64,000 nucleotides of DNA. Source: Tunicatimonas pelagia. Lineage in GTDB: Bacteria; Bacteroidota; Bacteroidia; Cytophagales; Cyclobacteriaceae. The stretch is from contig NZ_CP120683.1 in NCBI RefSeq assembly GCF_030506325.1, forward strand, positions 4,167,001-4,231,000, given 5' to 3'. The translations under genes were made by a program, and so were the position numbers. Positions within the stretch are counted from its first letter, which is position 1. The number at the start of each line of letters is the position of its first letter. Shown here in pieces: positions 27,480-34,765 of the stretch. The notes beneath the pieces are model-generated. The model ran no database searches and had not been told where the DNA came from. It saw only the letters and a program-made list of their open reading frames with translations.

Positions 27480-27510
27480 AAAGGCTAGTTTAAGTACTAG
27501 CCTTTAATTT
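27480..27510 (+). terminator. Intrinsic terminator after metallothionein-like gene
   Basis: A 10-base perfect stem, AAAGGCTAGT (27480-27489) and ACTAGCCTTT (27496-27505), loop TTAAGT, followed by AATTTTT. It lies between the cysteine-rich ORF and the sigma factor gene, so the small protein appears to be its own transcription unit, with some readthrough possible. Confidence 0.75.
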
Positions 27511-27516
27511 TTGACT

Positions 27517-28035
27517 ATGGAAACGCAAGACGTATGGAACAGTTTTAATGACGAACTTTACTTTTTTCTTCTTAAGAAAGTTAAAGATACAGATGTAGCC
27601 AACGATATCTTTCAAAGTACCTTCTTGAAAATCCATAAAAATCTGCCCAAGCTTAAAGAAGAGGAAAAAGTAAAAGCGTGGATTTTTCAAATTGCCCGCA
27701 ACGAGATAGCAAATTACTTTAATGCCGAGGCTATTTACGTAGATAATTCGGCTACGAACGAAGAAACTCCTTTACAAGAATATCAATTTGTATGTTGTTT
27801 TGATAAACTGATCAATGACCTACCCGAAATTTACCAAGAGGTTATTAACATGGTTTACATCAAGGGGCATAAACAAAAAGATGTGGCAAACGAATTGGGA
27901 ATAAGTCTTGAAAACACAAAAGCAAGAATTAGAAGAGCAAAGGATATACTAAAGGAAAAATTCCAAGAATGCTGTAAATATGAGCTTGATAAGAAAGGTA
28001 AGTTAACCGGAGAATCTAATTGCTCAATCTGTTGA
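27517..28035 (+). CDS. SigZ-like ECF sigma factor with C-terminal cysteine tail
   Basis: A 172-residue ECF sigma factor. Region 2 spans about residues 7-75 (VANDIFQSTFLKIHKN.., KVKAWIFQIARNEIANYF) and region 4 spans about 95-145 (LINDLPEIYQEVINMVYIKGHKQKDVANELGISLENTKARIRRAK). The start is the ATG at 27517; a TTG at 27511 is possible. The C-terminal tail has C152-C153 and C169-x-x-C172 (ECC..., NCSIC), and there is another pair C93-C94 (FVCCF). SigZ-type factors carry such a tail, and in Myxococcus CorE-type sigma factors a C-terminal cysteine domain senses metal directly, without an anti-sigma factor. No anti-sigma gene is adjacent here. It may control the small cysteine-rich gene just upstream. 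Confidence 0.82.
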   Translation: METQDVWNSFNDELYFFLLKKVKDTDVANDIFQSTFLKIHKNLPKLKEEEKVKAWIFQIARNEIANYFNAEAIYVDNSATNEETPLQEYQFVCCFDKLINDLPEIYQEVINMVYIKGHKQKDVANELGISLENTKARIRRAKDILKEKFQECCKYELDKKGKLTGESNCSIC

Positions 28036-28110
28036 AGAGAGAAACACACACCCGCCAATAAAGCAAAAACGGACTATCTGTTTATACGAACCGTTAGAAG
28101 TATCAATACT

Positions 28111-28251
28111 GTGCGCGTTCAACGTGTAGTAGGTTCTGTTGCTTACCCCTTGAGCGCACGGCAGATTTGCTGTACATTACTTTTTTCTATTTTTGCATCG
28201 TTTGCGTGGCATCTATCCACTGTGGATGGACGCGGCCATTGTGGCAATGGC
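28111..28251. other. Structured intergenic stretch with three hairpins before the deacetylase gene
   Basis: The 297-base gap 28036-28332 has no gene I can support. It holds GTGCGC (28111-28116) pairing with GCGCAC (28154-28159), an ATCCAC/GTGGAT hairpin (28215-28227) and a GCCATTG/CAATGGC hairpin (28235-28251). A 62-codon frame here has no recognisable homology and I do not call it. It may be a remnant of a mobile repeat or a leader RNA. Confidence 0.4.
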
Positions 28252-28332
28252 GACAACCCAGCTCATATTTCAACTTTACAACCAACCCTTTTCACGTAAG
28301 GTAGTTGATAGCATCGGATACTTGCGAATGCT

Positions 28333-29235
28333 ATGTTGAAAATTGCTTGGTCGGAAATTTACGCCCATCCCTTGCCCGAAAATCATCGCTTCCCGATGGA
28401 AAAGTATAACCTGCTTCCCGAGCAGCTACTGTACGAAGGCACCATCACTCCAGAAAACTTCTTTGCCCCAGTGCTCTTGGAGGAGAAATACATTACGAAT
28501 ACGCACGCATCCGAATACTGGCATCGGCTAAAGAATCAAGAGTTAACCAAATCGGAGGTGCGGAAGACGGGATTTCCTATGTCAGACCAACTTGTGCAAC
28601 GCGAAATAACCATTATGCAGGGTACGGTTCAGGCTGCTCTGTTTGCACTGGAGTTTGGCGTAGCATTCAATATTGCGGGTGGCACTCACCACGCATTTAC
28701 CGACCGAGGGGAAGGTTTTTGCTTGCTCAACGACATTGCGATCGCCGCTAATTACCTGCGCGAAAGAAATTTGGCGGAACAAATACTGGTGGTTGATTTG
28801 GACGTACACCAAGGCAATGGAACAGCACAAATCTTCCAGTACACCTCAGATGTTTTCACCTTCAGTATGCATGGAGCTAAGAACTACCCCATGCACAAGG
28901 AAAAGTCAGATATGGATATTGCTTTGCCCGACGGAGCGGACGACGCTATCTATCTGCGAAAACTTCGGGAAGTGTTACCGCGTTTACTGGATGAGGTTAT
29001 GCCTGACTTTATCTTCTTTCAGTCGGGAGTAGATGTGTTGGCATCGGACAAGCTAGGACGGTTAGGTTTAACCATTAACGGTTGTCGGGAGCGCGATCAG
29101 GTTGTTTTAGAACTTTGCCATCGGAACCAGCTTCCGGTGGCACTGAGCATGGGAGGAGGGTACTCCGAGAAAATTGCCCATATTGTAGAAGCCCACGCCA
29201 ACACGTATCGGTTAGCTCAGAAGATATTTTTTTAA
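28333..29235 (+). CDS. Histone deacetylase family (HDAC-like) zinc deacetylase
   Basis: A 300-residue enzyme of the arginase/deacetylase fold. It has the active-site histidines H119-H120 in GGTHHAF and metal ligands D157 and H159 in VVDLDVHQGNGTA. The further metal-site Asp is in FFQSGVDVLASDKLGRL, and a GGGY segment lies near the end. Bacterial members remove acetyl groups from polyamines, lysine or acetoin-related substrates. Specificity cannot be deduced from sequence. The start is an ATG at 28333, which fits the MLKIAWSEIYAHPLP opening. A 78-residue membrane protein gene and a rhomboid gene follow on the same strand. Confidence 0.9.
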   Translation: MLKIAWSEIYAHPLPENHRFPMEKYNLLPEQLLYEGTITPENFFAPVLLEEKYITNTHASEYWHRLKNQELTKSEVRKTGFPMSDQLVQREITIMQGTVQAALFALEFGVAFNIAGGTHHAFTDRGEGFCLLNDIAIAANYLRERNLAEQILVVDLDVHQGNGTAQIFQYTSDVFTFSMHGAKNYPMHKEKSDMDIALPDGADDAIYLRKLREVLPRLLDEVMPDFIFFQSGVDVLASDKLGRLGLTINGCRERDQVVLELCHRNQLPVALSMGGGYSEKIAHIVEAHANTYRLAQKIFF

Positions 29236-29252
29236 ACTGGTGTACTTTGAAA

Positions 29253-29489
29253 ATGCAAGCAACTGATCGGAAAAAACGCTATCTTACTTACTGGTTACTT
29301 TCGGCTGTAGGCGGACTAGTTCTTATTGGCTTGGGGCTTAGTTTATTTGGCGAAGCTGTAATTGCTAAGTACGAGCAGCGAGCGTGGTTTTGGTTTGGCA
29401 CTTTAAGTTTGATTGTTGTGAACAGTGGCGTATCCTTGGTAGGGCAATCGGTTGTTTATCGGATAAAATATCTGCGTGAAGGAGAGTGA
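29253..29489 (+). CDS. Small two-helix membrane protein preceding rhomboid
   Basis: A 78-residue protein. The true start is the ATG at 29253 (MQATDRKKRYLTYW..); the longer upstream frame runs through the deacetylase gene and is not used. Two hydrophobic helices lie near residues 11-30 and 42-62, connected by a short charged loop (YEQRAW). It overlaps the rhomboid start by 14 bases, so the two are probably translationally coupled. It may assist or anchor the protease, but no domain is recognised. Confidence 0.62.
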   Translation: MQATDRKKRYLTYWLLSAVGGLVLIGLGLSLFGEAVIAKYEQRAWFWFGTLSLIVVNSGVSLVGQSVVYRIKYLREGE

Positions 29490-30276
29490 TAATCCCACCG
29501 ATTTGCTATCTGAAGATAGGAGAGTGCTTCAGCAAAGTATTTTGTTTGCCGTTGGGTTCGCTGCCTTGCTGTGGCTAATACGGGCAATAGAGTGGAGTGC
29601 TTCGCTTGATTTAGGAGTCTTCGGAATTCTCCCTCGCACCCTATCGGGTATGGTAGGTATCATCACGGCTCCCTTGGTACACGGCACATTCCTACACCTT
29701 CTTTCCAATACCTTCCCACTGATTCTACTACTGGTAGCCACGTTCTACTTCTATAATAAAATTGCGCTGGAGGTATTTCTCTGGATATATTTAATTACCG
29801 GATTCTGGGTGTGGGTAGCCGCTCGGCAAGCGTACCACATTGGGTCAAGTGGTATCGTTTACGGATTAGCTGCCTTTCTTCTATTTAGTGGCATCTTTCG
29901 TAAAGATATACGTTCAGTAATTGTGGCCGTGGCAATTGCCTTTTTGTACAACGGTATGTTACAGGGGCTTCTTCCTAATGCCACGCAGCAAAATGTATCG
30001 TGGGAATCGCATTTGTTGGGTTCAGTGGCGGGAGTATTTTGCTCATTCTATTTTCGCGCATCAGGTGATACGCCAGTATTATCTAAAAATGATGATGCGA
30101 AGAATATGGAAACGGCTCCTAATCGTCAGAATCATACTTTTCGTACCAGTGGTTATTTCACGAGTGCTCAGTATAGCTATACGTATTCTTCTGAAGGTAA
30201 AGAAAGGCAGTCTAAGTACGTTATTTCACTAGATGAAGAAGAGGGGGGTGAGTCAACTATTGTTTCAGAAATCTAA
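29476..30276 (+). CDS. Rhomboid family intramembrane serine protease
   Basis: A 266-residue integral membrane protease with six helices. The catalytic dyad is Ser125 (in GSSG, residues 123-126) and His179 (SWESHLLGS). An HGTFLHLLSNTFPL segment gives the H-x3-N oxyanion region. The last 70 residues are soluble, with a polar, serine/threonine-rich tail (TFRTSGYFTSAQYSYTYSSEGKE) and an acidic end. It starts at a GTG (29476), overlapping the preceding small gene by 14 bases. Its 3' end overlaps the convergent sorting-domain gene by 20 bases. Substrate unknown; family call is firm. Confidence 0.88.
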   Translation: MKESDNPTDLLSEDRRVLQQSILFAVGFAALLWLIRAIEWSASLDLGVFGILPRTLSGMVGIITAPLVHGTFLHLLSNTFPLILLLVATFYFYNKIALEVFLWIYLITGFWVWVAARQAYHIGSSGIVYGLAAFLLFSGIFRKDIRSVIVAVAIAFLYNGMLQGLLPNATQQNVSWESHLLGSVAGVFCSFYFRASGDTPVLSKNDDAKNMETAPNRQNHTFRTSGYFTSAQYSYTYSSEGKERQSKYVISLDEEEGGESTIVSEI

Positions 30277-30628
30277 AAACCTTCTTTTTCGTTTCGGTGT
30301 CGGTTTTGCACTGGGCAACCAGCATGTAGTATCCGGCAGCACACTGACTTACGTTAATTCGGTAAGTATTGTATCCTACCTTCTCCGGCTGTACTTTCAC
30401 CGGATTTCCCAAAATATCTACTACTTTTAGAGAAATGTCGCCAGTGAAGTTGTACACTTTATCGGCTCTGAAGAAGATAAAATCGCGAGCAGGGTTCGGG
30501 TACACCGGAGCATCTTGCTTCACTGGGTCAGTGCGCTCGTGCTCAGCCATAGACGAAACAGGTAGTACCGATAGTACTACAATGAGCAATAAAGCTCCTA
30601 CACCTGTTATGAATCGTTCGGGCAGCAT
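30257..30628 (-). CDS. Secreted protein made only of a T9SS type A sorting domain
   Basis: A 123-residue exported protein. The signal peptide covers about residues 1-28. Almost the whole mature part is the type IX secretion C-terminal sorting domain: VYPNPARDFIFF, ISLKVVDILGNPVK, and ending GYYMLVAQCKTDTETKKKVFRFLKQ. No passenger domain precedes it. It might be a short surface or secreted carrier, a remnant of a larger gene, or a decoy for the sorting apparatus. The reading frame is clean and overlaps the rhomboid 3' end by 20 bases. Sorting-domain identity is firm; function is unknown. Confidence 0.72.
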   Translation of the reverse strand: MLPERFITGVGALLLIVVLSVLPVSSMAEHERTDPVKQDAPVYPNPARDFIFFRADKVYNFTGDISLKVVDILGNPVKVQPEKVGYNTYRINVSQCAAGYYMLVAQCKTDTETKKKVFRFLKQ

Positions 30629-30734
30629 CTGAAATTATTCCTTATCTACTTATATACTGTCTAATTAAGAAATAAGTTATATAAAATTACTCACAGTACA
30701 GTTAACATGTACTATTATTCACCTTTTAGCTAAT

Positions 30735-30765
30735 AAAAGAAGCGAGATGTTTCCTCGCTTCTTTT
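30735..30765 (-). terminator. Strong intrinsic terminator of the coiled-coil lipoprotein gene
   Basis: A 12-base stem: AAAAGAAGCGAG (30735-30746) with CTCGCTTCTTTT (30754-30765), loop ATGTTTC. The stem is flanked by A/T runs on both sides, so it can work in both directions, but the only gene that ends here is the leftward one at 30808-31287. Confidence 0.72.
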
Positions 30766-30807
30766 TCTTTTCGATATCAATTTTCTCACTACTTATTGAG
30801 CCGATCA

Positions 30808-31287
30808 TTAGTTCTCACTAATACTTTCCGCCACTCGGTCAATCTCGGCTTCAATGCGAGTAATTGCTTCGTTGACCTCTTCATAAGAAACACTCCAGTC
30901 ATCTTTGGTCATAGACTGAATTTCCCGTAGCCGGTTATTAATGTCTTTTTGCTCTTGCTTAAGTTCAGAAATAGCTGATTCGATATCGCTCTTAGCATCA
31001 TCATTCACATCTTTTGCTGTTTTTTTCAGATCACGAATACGCTTATCAATATCTTTGCTCTTATCCTTAAGCTCATCAGTTTTAGCTTCACGGTAGTCTT
31101 CGTAATACTCTTCGCGCATTTCAAGTGCTTCCCGCGTTTCTTCTTTGGCCTCTTGCGTTTCTTCTCTCGCTTCCTGAATCTGCTCTTGCATATCTTGCTT
31201 GGTAATTTCTCGATTACAGCTAGCAAGCGTGAAGATCAAGAGAGCCAATAATAAAAGGTGGCATTGCTTTAGTATTGTAAAAATCAT
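30808..31287 (-). CDS. Coiled-coil lipoprotein
   Basis: A 159-residue lipoprotein: signal peptide with lipobox TLASC (Cys at about residue 24) followed by an almost entirely charged, heptad-like helix (EEYYEDYREAKTDELKDKSKDIDKRIRDLKK..). Glutamate/lysine/arginine make up much of it and there are no other recognised motifs. It resembles generic coiled-coil outer-membrane lipoproteins. Role unknown, possibly envelope spacing or scaffolding. It is a single-gene unit with a strong terminator after it. Confidence 0.65.
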   Translation of the reverse strand: MIFTILKQCHLLLLALLIFTLASCNREITKQDMQEQIQEAREETQEAKEETREALEMREEYYEDYREAKTDELKDKSKDIDKRIRDLKKTAKDVNDDAKSDIESAISELKQEQKDINNRLREIQSMTKDDWSVSYEEVNEAITRIEAEIDRVAESISEN

Positions 31288-31383
31288 GGCAATTATCTAT
31301 TAGGTAAAAAAAATTATTACAATAAGATAACTGTTTTTTGCAAGAAAAGTTTAGCCTAACGTTAGTTTAGCCCAATAGAAGGA

Positions 31384-31749
31384 TTATTGCAAAATGCCCT
31401 GAATCACAGTATCGTTGAGTGGTTTGGTTAAATAGCCCTCTACTACCTGGTAGTTTTGAGCCCGGGTTCGATCCCGGTCGTCTAAAGAAGAAGTAAGTAC
31501 GTAAACTTTAAAACCAGATTGCACCCCAGCTTTCTTTAACCCGTCTAAAAATCCCCAACCATCCATAGTTGGCATATTTAGATCGAGCAGAATAATGTTA
31601 GGTACATCCTCCGGATTGGCCGTTATATCACTCAAGGCCGCTTGAGCCTGGGAATACTCCTTTACATCAGTATCTGCGCTGTTTTTTAAAAGTAACTTAC
31701 GGCTTATTAGCAGGTCAATCTGGTTATCATCTATAATAAAAACACGCAT
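31384..31749 (-). CDS. Single-domain response regulator
   Basis: A 121-residue receiver domain without an output domain. The ATG at 31749 is the best start (MRVFIIDDNQID); the frame extends 12 residues upstream without support. The acidic pocket is D8-D9, the phosphorylated Asp lies in LLDLNMPTMDG, the conserved switch Thr is in VLTSS, and the lysine is in GYLTKPL. It may pair with a histidine kinase elsewhere, such as the orphan kinase at 37158, though no sequence evidence ties them. CheY-like signalling to a partner protein is expected. Confidence 0.87.
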   Translation of the reverse strand: MRVFIIDDNQIDLLISRKLLLKNSADTDVKEYSQAQAALSDITANPEDVPNIILLDLNMPTMDGWGFLDGLKKAGVQSGFKVYVLTSSLDDRDRTRAQNYQVVEGYLTKPLNDTVIQGILQ

Positions 31750-31929
31750 AACTAATTCGGATGTAGTTTTACATTGGAGAAACAAGGTACAAAACCTTAT
31801 AGTACAAGGATAAGTAATTGATTATCAATTATTACATGTAGCTAATGAGCCGTTCGGTAGTAGTGAGACAAGAAAAGAATAGCTATAATTGCACTTTGTA
31901 TAACTTATAAAAGAATAAGTTTACTTTAT

Positions 31930-31956
31930 AGAGTTATTCGTGTTACGAATAACTCT
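31930..31956. terminator. Hairpin, possible terminator
   Basis: An 11-base perfect stem, AGAGTTATTCG (31930-31940) and CGAATAACTCT (31946-31956), with loop TGTTA, then TTTTCCC on the plus strand. The nearest leftward gene is the one at 32071. On the minus strand it is not followed by a T-run, so termination there is uncertain. Confidence 0.45.
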
Positions 31957-32070
31957 TTTCCCTCCAAGCTATACCGTAAAACATAGACTAAATAGCGAAA
32001 AACTTGCAAGCTAAGTTTAGAGAAAATACTGAAGGTAGTAGAAAATTCCTTACCCTCTGAAAGCTTATTT

Positions 32071-33009
32071 TTACTTACGTTTATAAAAGTATAGTTGAGG
32101 GGTAGCAGAGCCTTGTTTTTCGCTGAGGGTAAAGTAACCGTCGCTATCAGCCGACCAGCCAATAGCCTCACCCTGAGGCTCTACGGTGTAGGGGAGCACC
32201 TTTGGTTCGCGCTGCATTAGCTCAAAGATTGAGGTTTGCTCATCTTCACGCTGCCAATACAGTACTTCTACGTACGACTTTATCAATAATTCTCTGCCAT
32301 TGGGCGATATATCTCCGCCTACAGGCTGATTAAAGATTCCCCCAATTTCACGGGGCCATTCGCCTACTTTCTCGGCAGTGATAGTAGATGAAGTAGACTG
32401 AGGAAAGGGCAAACGGTACAGGCGAGCTAAGCGGTCGCGCTTAGATAGTATCAATAAATCTTTATTTAGAGGATCAACGAGTAGCGTTTCAGCGTCTCTG
32501 GCACCATCGGGGTACCTTATGTTGATTTTTTCTACGCCCTGAATAGTGCCACTGGCCGGATTATCATCATTGATGATGGGTTCGGGAAAGCGGTAGATGT
32601 TCAAACTAGGGTGAACTGCTTGGTTATCACCAATATCGCCTACGTACAAATAATGGACTCCCTCTTCTGGCCCCGGACCAATGGCTATATCTTCCCAATC
32701 TCGGTTGGTGGCTCCCGCAACAACCCACTCACCTATGGTTTCTCCTGAGCTACTAATTGCGAAAATTTTAGAATCGTTACCGCTATCGTTATGGGTCCAC
32801 AACACATCGGGATTACTACGACTAGCTACAATACCCGAAGCTTCGCTAATAGTAGGGTTGTTTACCGCACCCTGAGCAACGGGGTCAGAAAAAGTATCAG
32901 AGAGTGGTGAGGCTACAGGTATTTCCGAATCATCCTGCCCGCAGGCAATCCCGGGTAGTAATAGCCAAATACAAAAGAGTAGTGAAAGTAAATTGATGTG
33001 TATTTTCAT
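32071..33009 (-). CDS. Secreted beta-propeller-like protein (paralogue 1)
   Basis: A 312-residue exported protein with a signal peptide (a Cys at about residue 23 makes a possible lipobox: GIAC). Repeated strand motifs suggest a propeller: EASGIVASRSNPDVLWTHNDSGN, DWEDIAIGPGPEEGVHYLYVGDIGDN, YPDGARDAETLLVDPLNKDLLILSK, ISPNGRELLIKSYVEVLYW, and PQGEAIGWSADSDGYFTLSE. It closely matches the protein at 34766-35773 in order and motifs, so they are paralogues. The gene lies directly beside an FAD-dependent oxidoreductase gene. No catalytic residues are recognisable. Function unknown. Confidence 0.65.
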   Translation of the reverse strand: MKIHINLLSLLFCIWLLLPGIACGQDDSEIPVASPLSDTFSDPVAQGAVNNPTISEASGIVASRSNPDVLWTHNDSGNDSKIFAISSSGETIGEWVVAGATNRDWEDIAIGPGPEEGVHYLYVGDIGDNQAVHPSLNIYRFPEPIINDDNPASGTIQGVEKINIRYPDGARDAETLLVDPLNKDLLILSKRDRLARLYRLPFPQSTSSTITAEKVGEWPREIGGIFNQPVGGDISPNGRELLIKSYVEVLYWQREDEQTSIFELMQREPKVLPYTVEPQGEAIGWSADSDGYFTLSEKQGSATPQLYFYKRK

Positions 33010-33026
33010 TTGCTTAGTTCTAATTA

Positions 33027-34706
33027 TCAGTGATTTTCGGATTCAACGTAGTCCAACCAGTTTTCTGGAATTGTCAATATTTGCTTATCCTGTAGTAACT
33101 GATTCCGGAGTGTAGTGTAATTAATCTTCTGAACGGAGCTTTGCTGACTTACAGCTATTGCTGCCATACAACCGGTGCTTTGCCCTAAGATCATAAACGT
33201 AGGCAAAATGCGAATGGCTCCGTAGGCCACGTAGCTGCTAGAGGGGCAAGTAGGGGTAATCAGGTTAGTGCATTCCTTGGCTTTGGGAACCAATGCTTTC
33301 CAGGAAACATCGAAAGGATGCCAATCGTCACCGCCAAATACAAAGCCTTCATTGTAGGCGTAACCATCTTGAACAATACGACGAGCGTGGTGCGTATCGG
33401 GTGGCCACCAAGCAATGGCTACTGGCTGATCCTCCAACGGATCGTTCGCTCGGATTGGATTAGCCCGACGGGTATGGTGTTCGGTAATTACGTAGTCAGA
33501 AACTAAACGGCGAGCCGAGCGGATGTACAGTCGGCGGGGCCACCCTCCGTTGTCGGTAAACTCATCTTGGCAAAGTCCCCAGCCCGCCCAGTTTTTTCGG
33601 GTCGATTCATCTACGGCTGAGTCGTTCTGTAAAAACCAGATAAGCCCCTGGGTAAAATCTTTATGATACTGCACAATACTATCCTGCGTAGCGTAGTCGC
33701 CAGTCGGATACCTCCAGTTTTCGCCGTAGAGATTGGCCGATAAATCGTGCCAACTGCCCAAATCAGTTTTACCGTTGGGTCGGTTTGCCCGGGGGTAAAA
33801 CAGTGTTCCACCTTTACGAAGGTATCTGCGGTAAATTTCGTAGGTGAAAGGATCATAATTAGCTGGCTTAGTAATTGGAATACGATTGTCTTGCTGCCGG
33901 GTTAGCACCAGCCGGAAGCAGAAACCTTGAATATATTTGCTGGGTTCGCCGTATTCGCCTAGCGCGTCTGCTTGAATAGTTGGTAGTAGACCACTGGACG
34001 AGTCGCCTGGCACTACGTAAGGATCTATATCTATCTCGAACTGGCGATACGTGTTTTCTACCTGAATACCATTCTTAGTTTCATCGTATACTTGATTGCC
34101 CTCACGGATTGTTTCGGTGGTTATTCCGGCTAAATGGAGTAAGTGCCCTTCTACGGAAGCGTCTATAAATATTTTAGCCGCCACCTCCTGACCGTTTTCT
34201 AAGGTGATACTCTGAATTACAGAACCTTGCTTGCGTACTCCATTTTCTTCTTTGATACGAGTATTGCGGATAATGCGAATATTTTTTTCCTGCGCTAAAA
34301 ACTGCTCAATAATTTGCCCGGCAACTGAGGGTTCGTAGCGAGAGTGCCAGCCGTACTGGTCAAAAGCCGGCTCACGACCGTAGTAATCTTCAATAGCAGT
34401 ATACAGCTCCCGAGTAATCCCGCCGATAACTACCGAACTGCCGAAGCGAATATCTTTCGCAATGCCCTCTACCATCATTCCTCCGGGATGCCCGGTTGGC
34501 TCAATCAGAGCGACTGTTTTACCCATGCGAGCGGCCTGAATGGCAGCAGTGAATCCGGCTTCACTACCACTGAGAATACAAATATCAGTCTGTATATCCT
34601 GAGCGAGAAGTTTCGTAACTTGTAAGAGCAAAAAGGCGATCAGCAATAGCATGTGCCACAGTTTAGCCAGACGGGTAGTACTGATAAAAGCAGTAATCTT
34701 ATCCAT
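33027..34706 (-). CDS. Secreted FAD-dependent oxidoreductase (FAD_oxidored family)
   Basis: A 559-residue protein. The ATG at 34706 is chosen; the frame extends to a TTG at 34721. A hydrophobic N-terminal segment (MLLLIAFLLLQVTKLLAQ, near residues 19-36) is a signal peptide or anchor, so the enzyme likely works in the periplasm. The FAD fold begins DICILSGSEAGFTAAIQAARMGKTVALIE, where SGSEAG replaces the classical GxGxxG, as seen in this family. Further on there are DASVEGHLLHLAG and HHTRRANPIRANDPLEDQPVAIAWWPPDTHHARR segments. It sits between two paralogous propeller-like proteins. The substrate is unknown. Confidence 0.82.
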   Translation of the reverse strand: MDKITAFISTTRLAKLWHMLLLIAFLLLQVTKLLAQDIQTDICILSGSEAGFTAAIQAARMGKTVALIEPTGHPGGMMVEGIAKDIRFGSSVVIGGITRELYTAIEDYYGREPAFDQYGWHSRYEPSVAGQIIEQFLAQEKNIRIIRNTRIKEENGVRKQGSVIQSITLENGQEVAAKIFIDASVEGHLLHLAGITTETIREGNQVYDETKNGIQVENTYRQFEIDIDPYVVPGDSSSGLLPTIQADALGEYGEPSKYIQGFCFRLVLTRQQDNRIPITKPANYDPFTYEIYRRYLRKGGTLFYPRANRPNGKTDLGSWHDLSANLYGENWRYPTGDYATQDSIVQYHKDFTQGLIWFLQNDSAVDESTRKNWAGWGLCQDEFTDNGGWPRRLYIRSARRLVSDYVITEHHTRRANPIRANDPLEDQPVAIAWWPPDTHHARRIVQDGYAYNEGFVFGGDDWHPFDVSWKALVPKAKECTNLITPTCPSSSYVAYGAIRILPTFMILGQSTGCMAAIAVSQQSSVQKINYTTLRNQLLQDKQILTIPENWLDYVESENH

Positions 34707-34765
34707 CGAGAATGTTCTCAATTTTCAGAAATAGGTTGGTCGAATCTTCCGGCAATAATACGAAA

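Noticed and set aside
28085-28160. Possible integron attC-like site (GTTAGAA plus hairpin)
   Set aside because: The core does not match GTTRRRY and no complementary half-site or integrase is present.
28111-28299. 62-codon frame in the gap before the deacetylase gene
   Set aside because: No homology, and the sequence is dominated by hairpins rather than codon-like structure.
31455-31485. tRNA T-arm-like string GGTTCGATCCCGG
   Set aside because: It lies inside the response regulator coding sequence (DDRDRTRAQ) and no acceptor or anticodon arms surround it.
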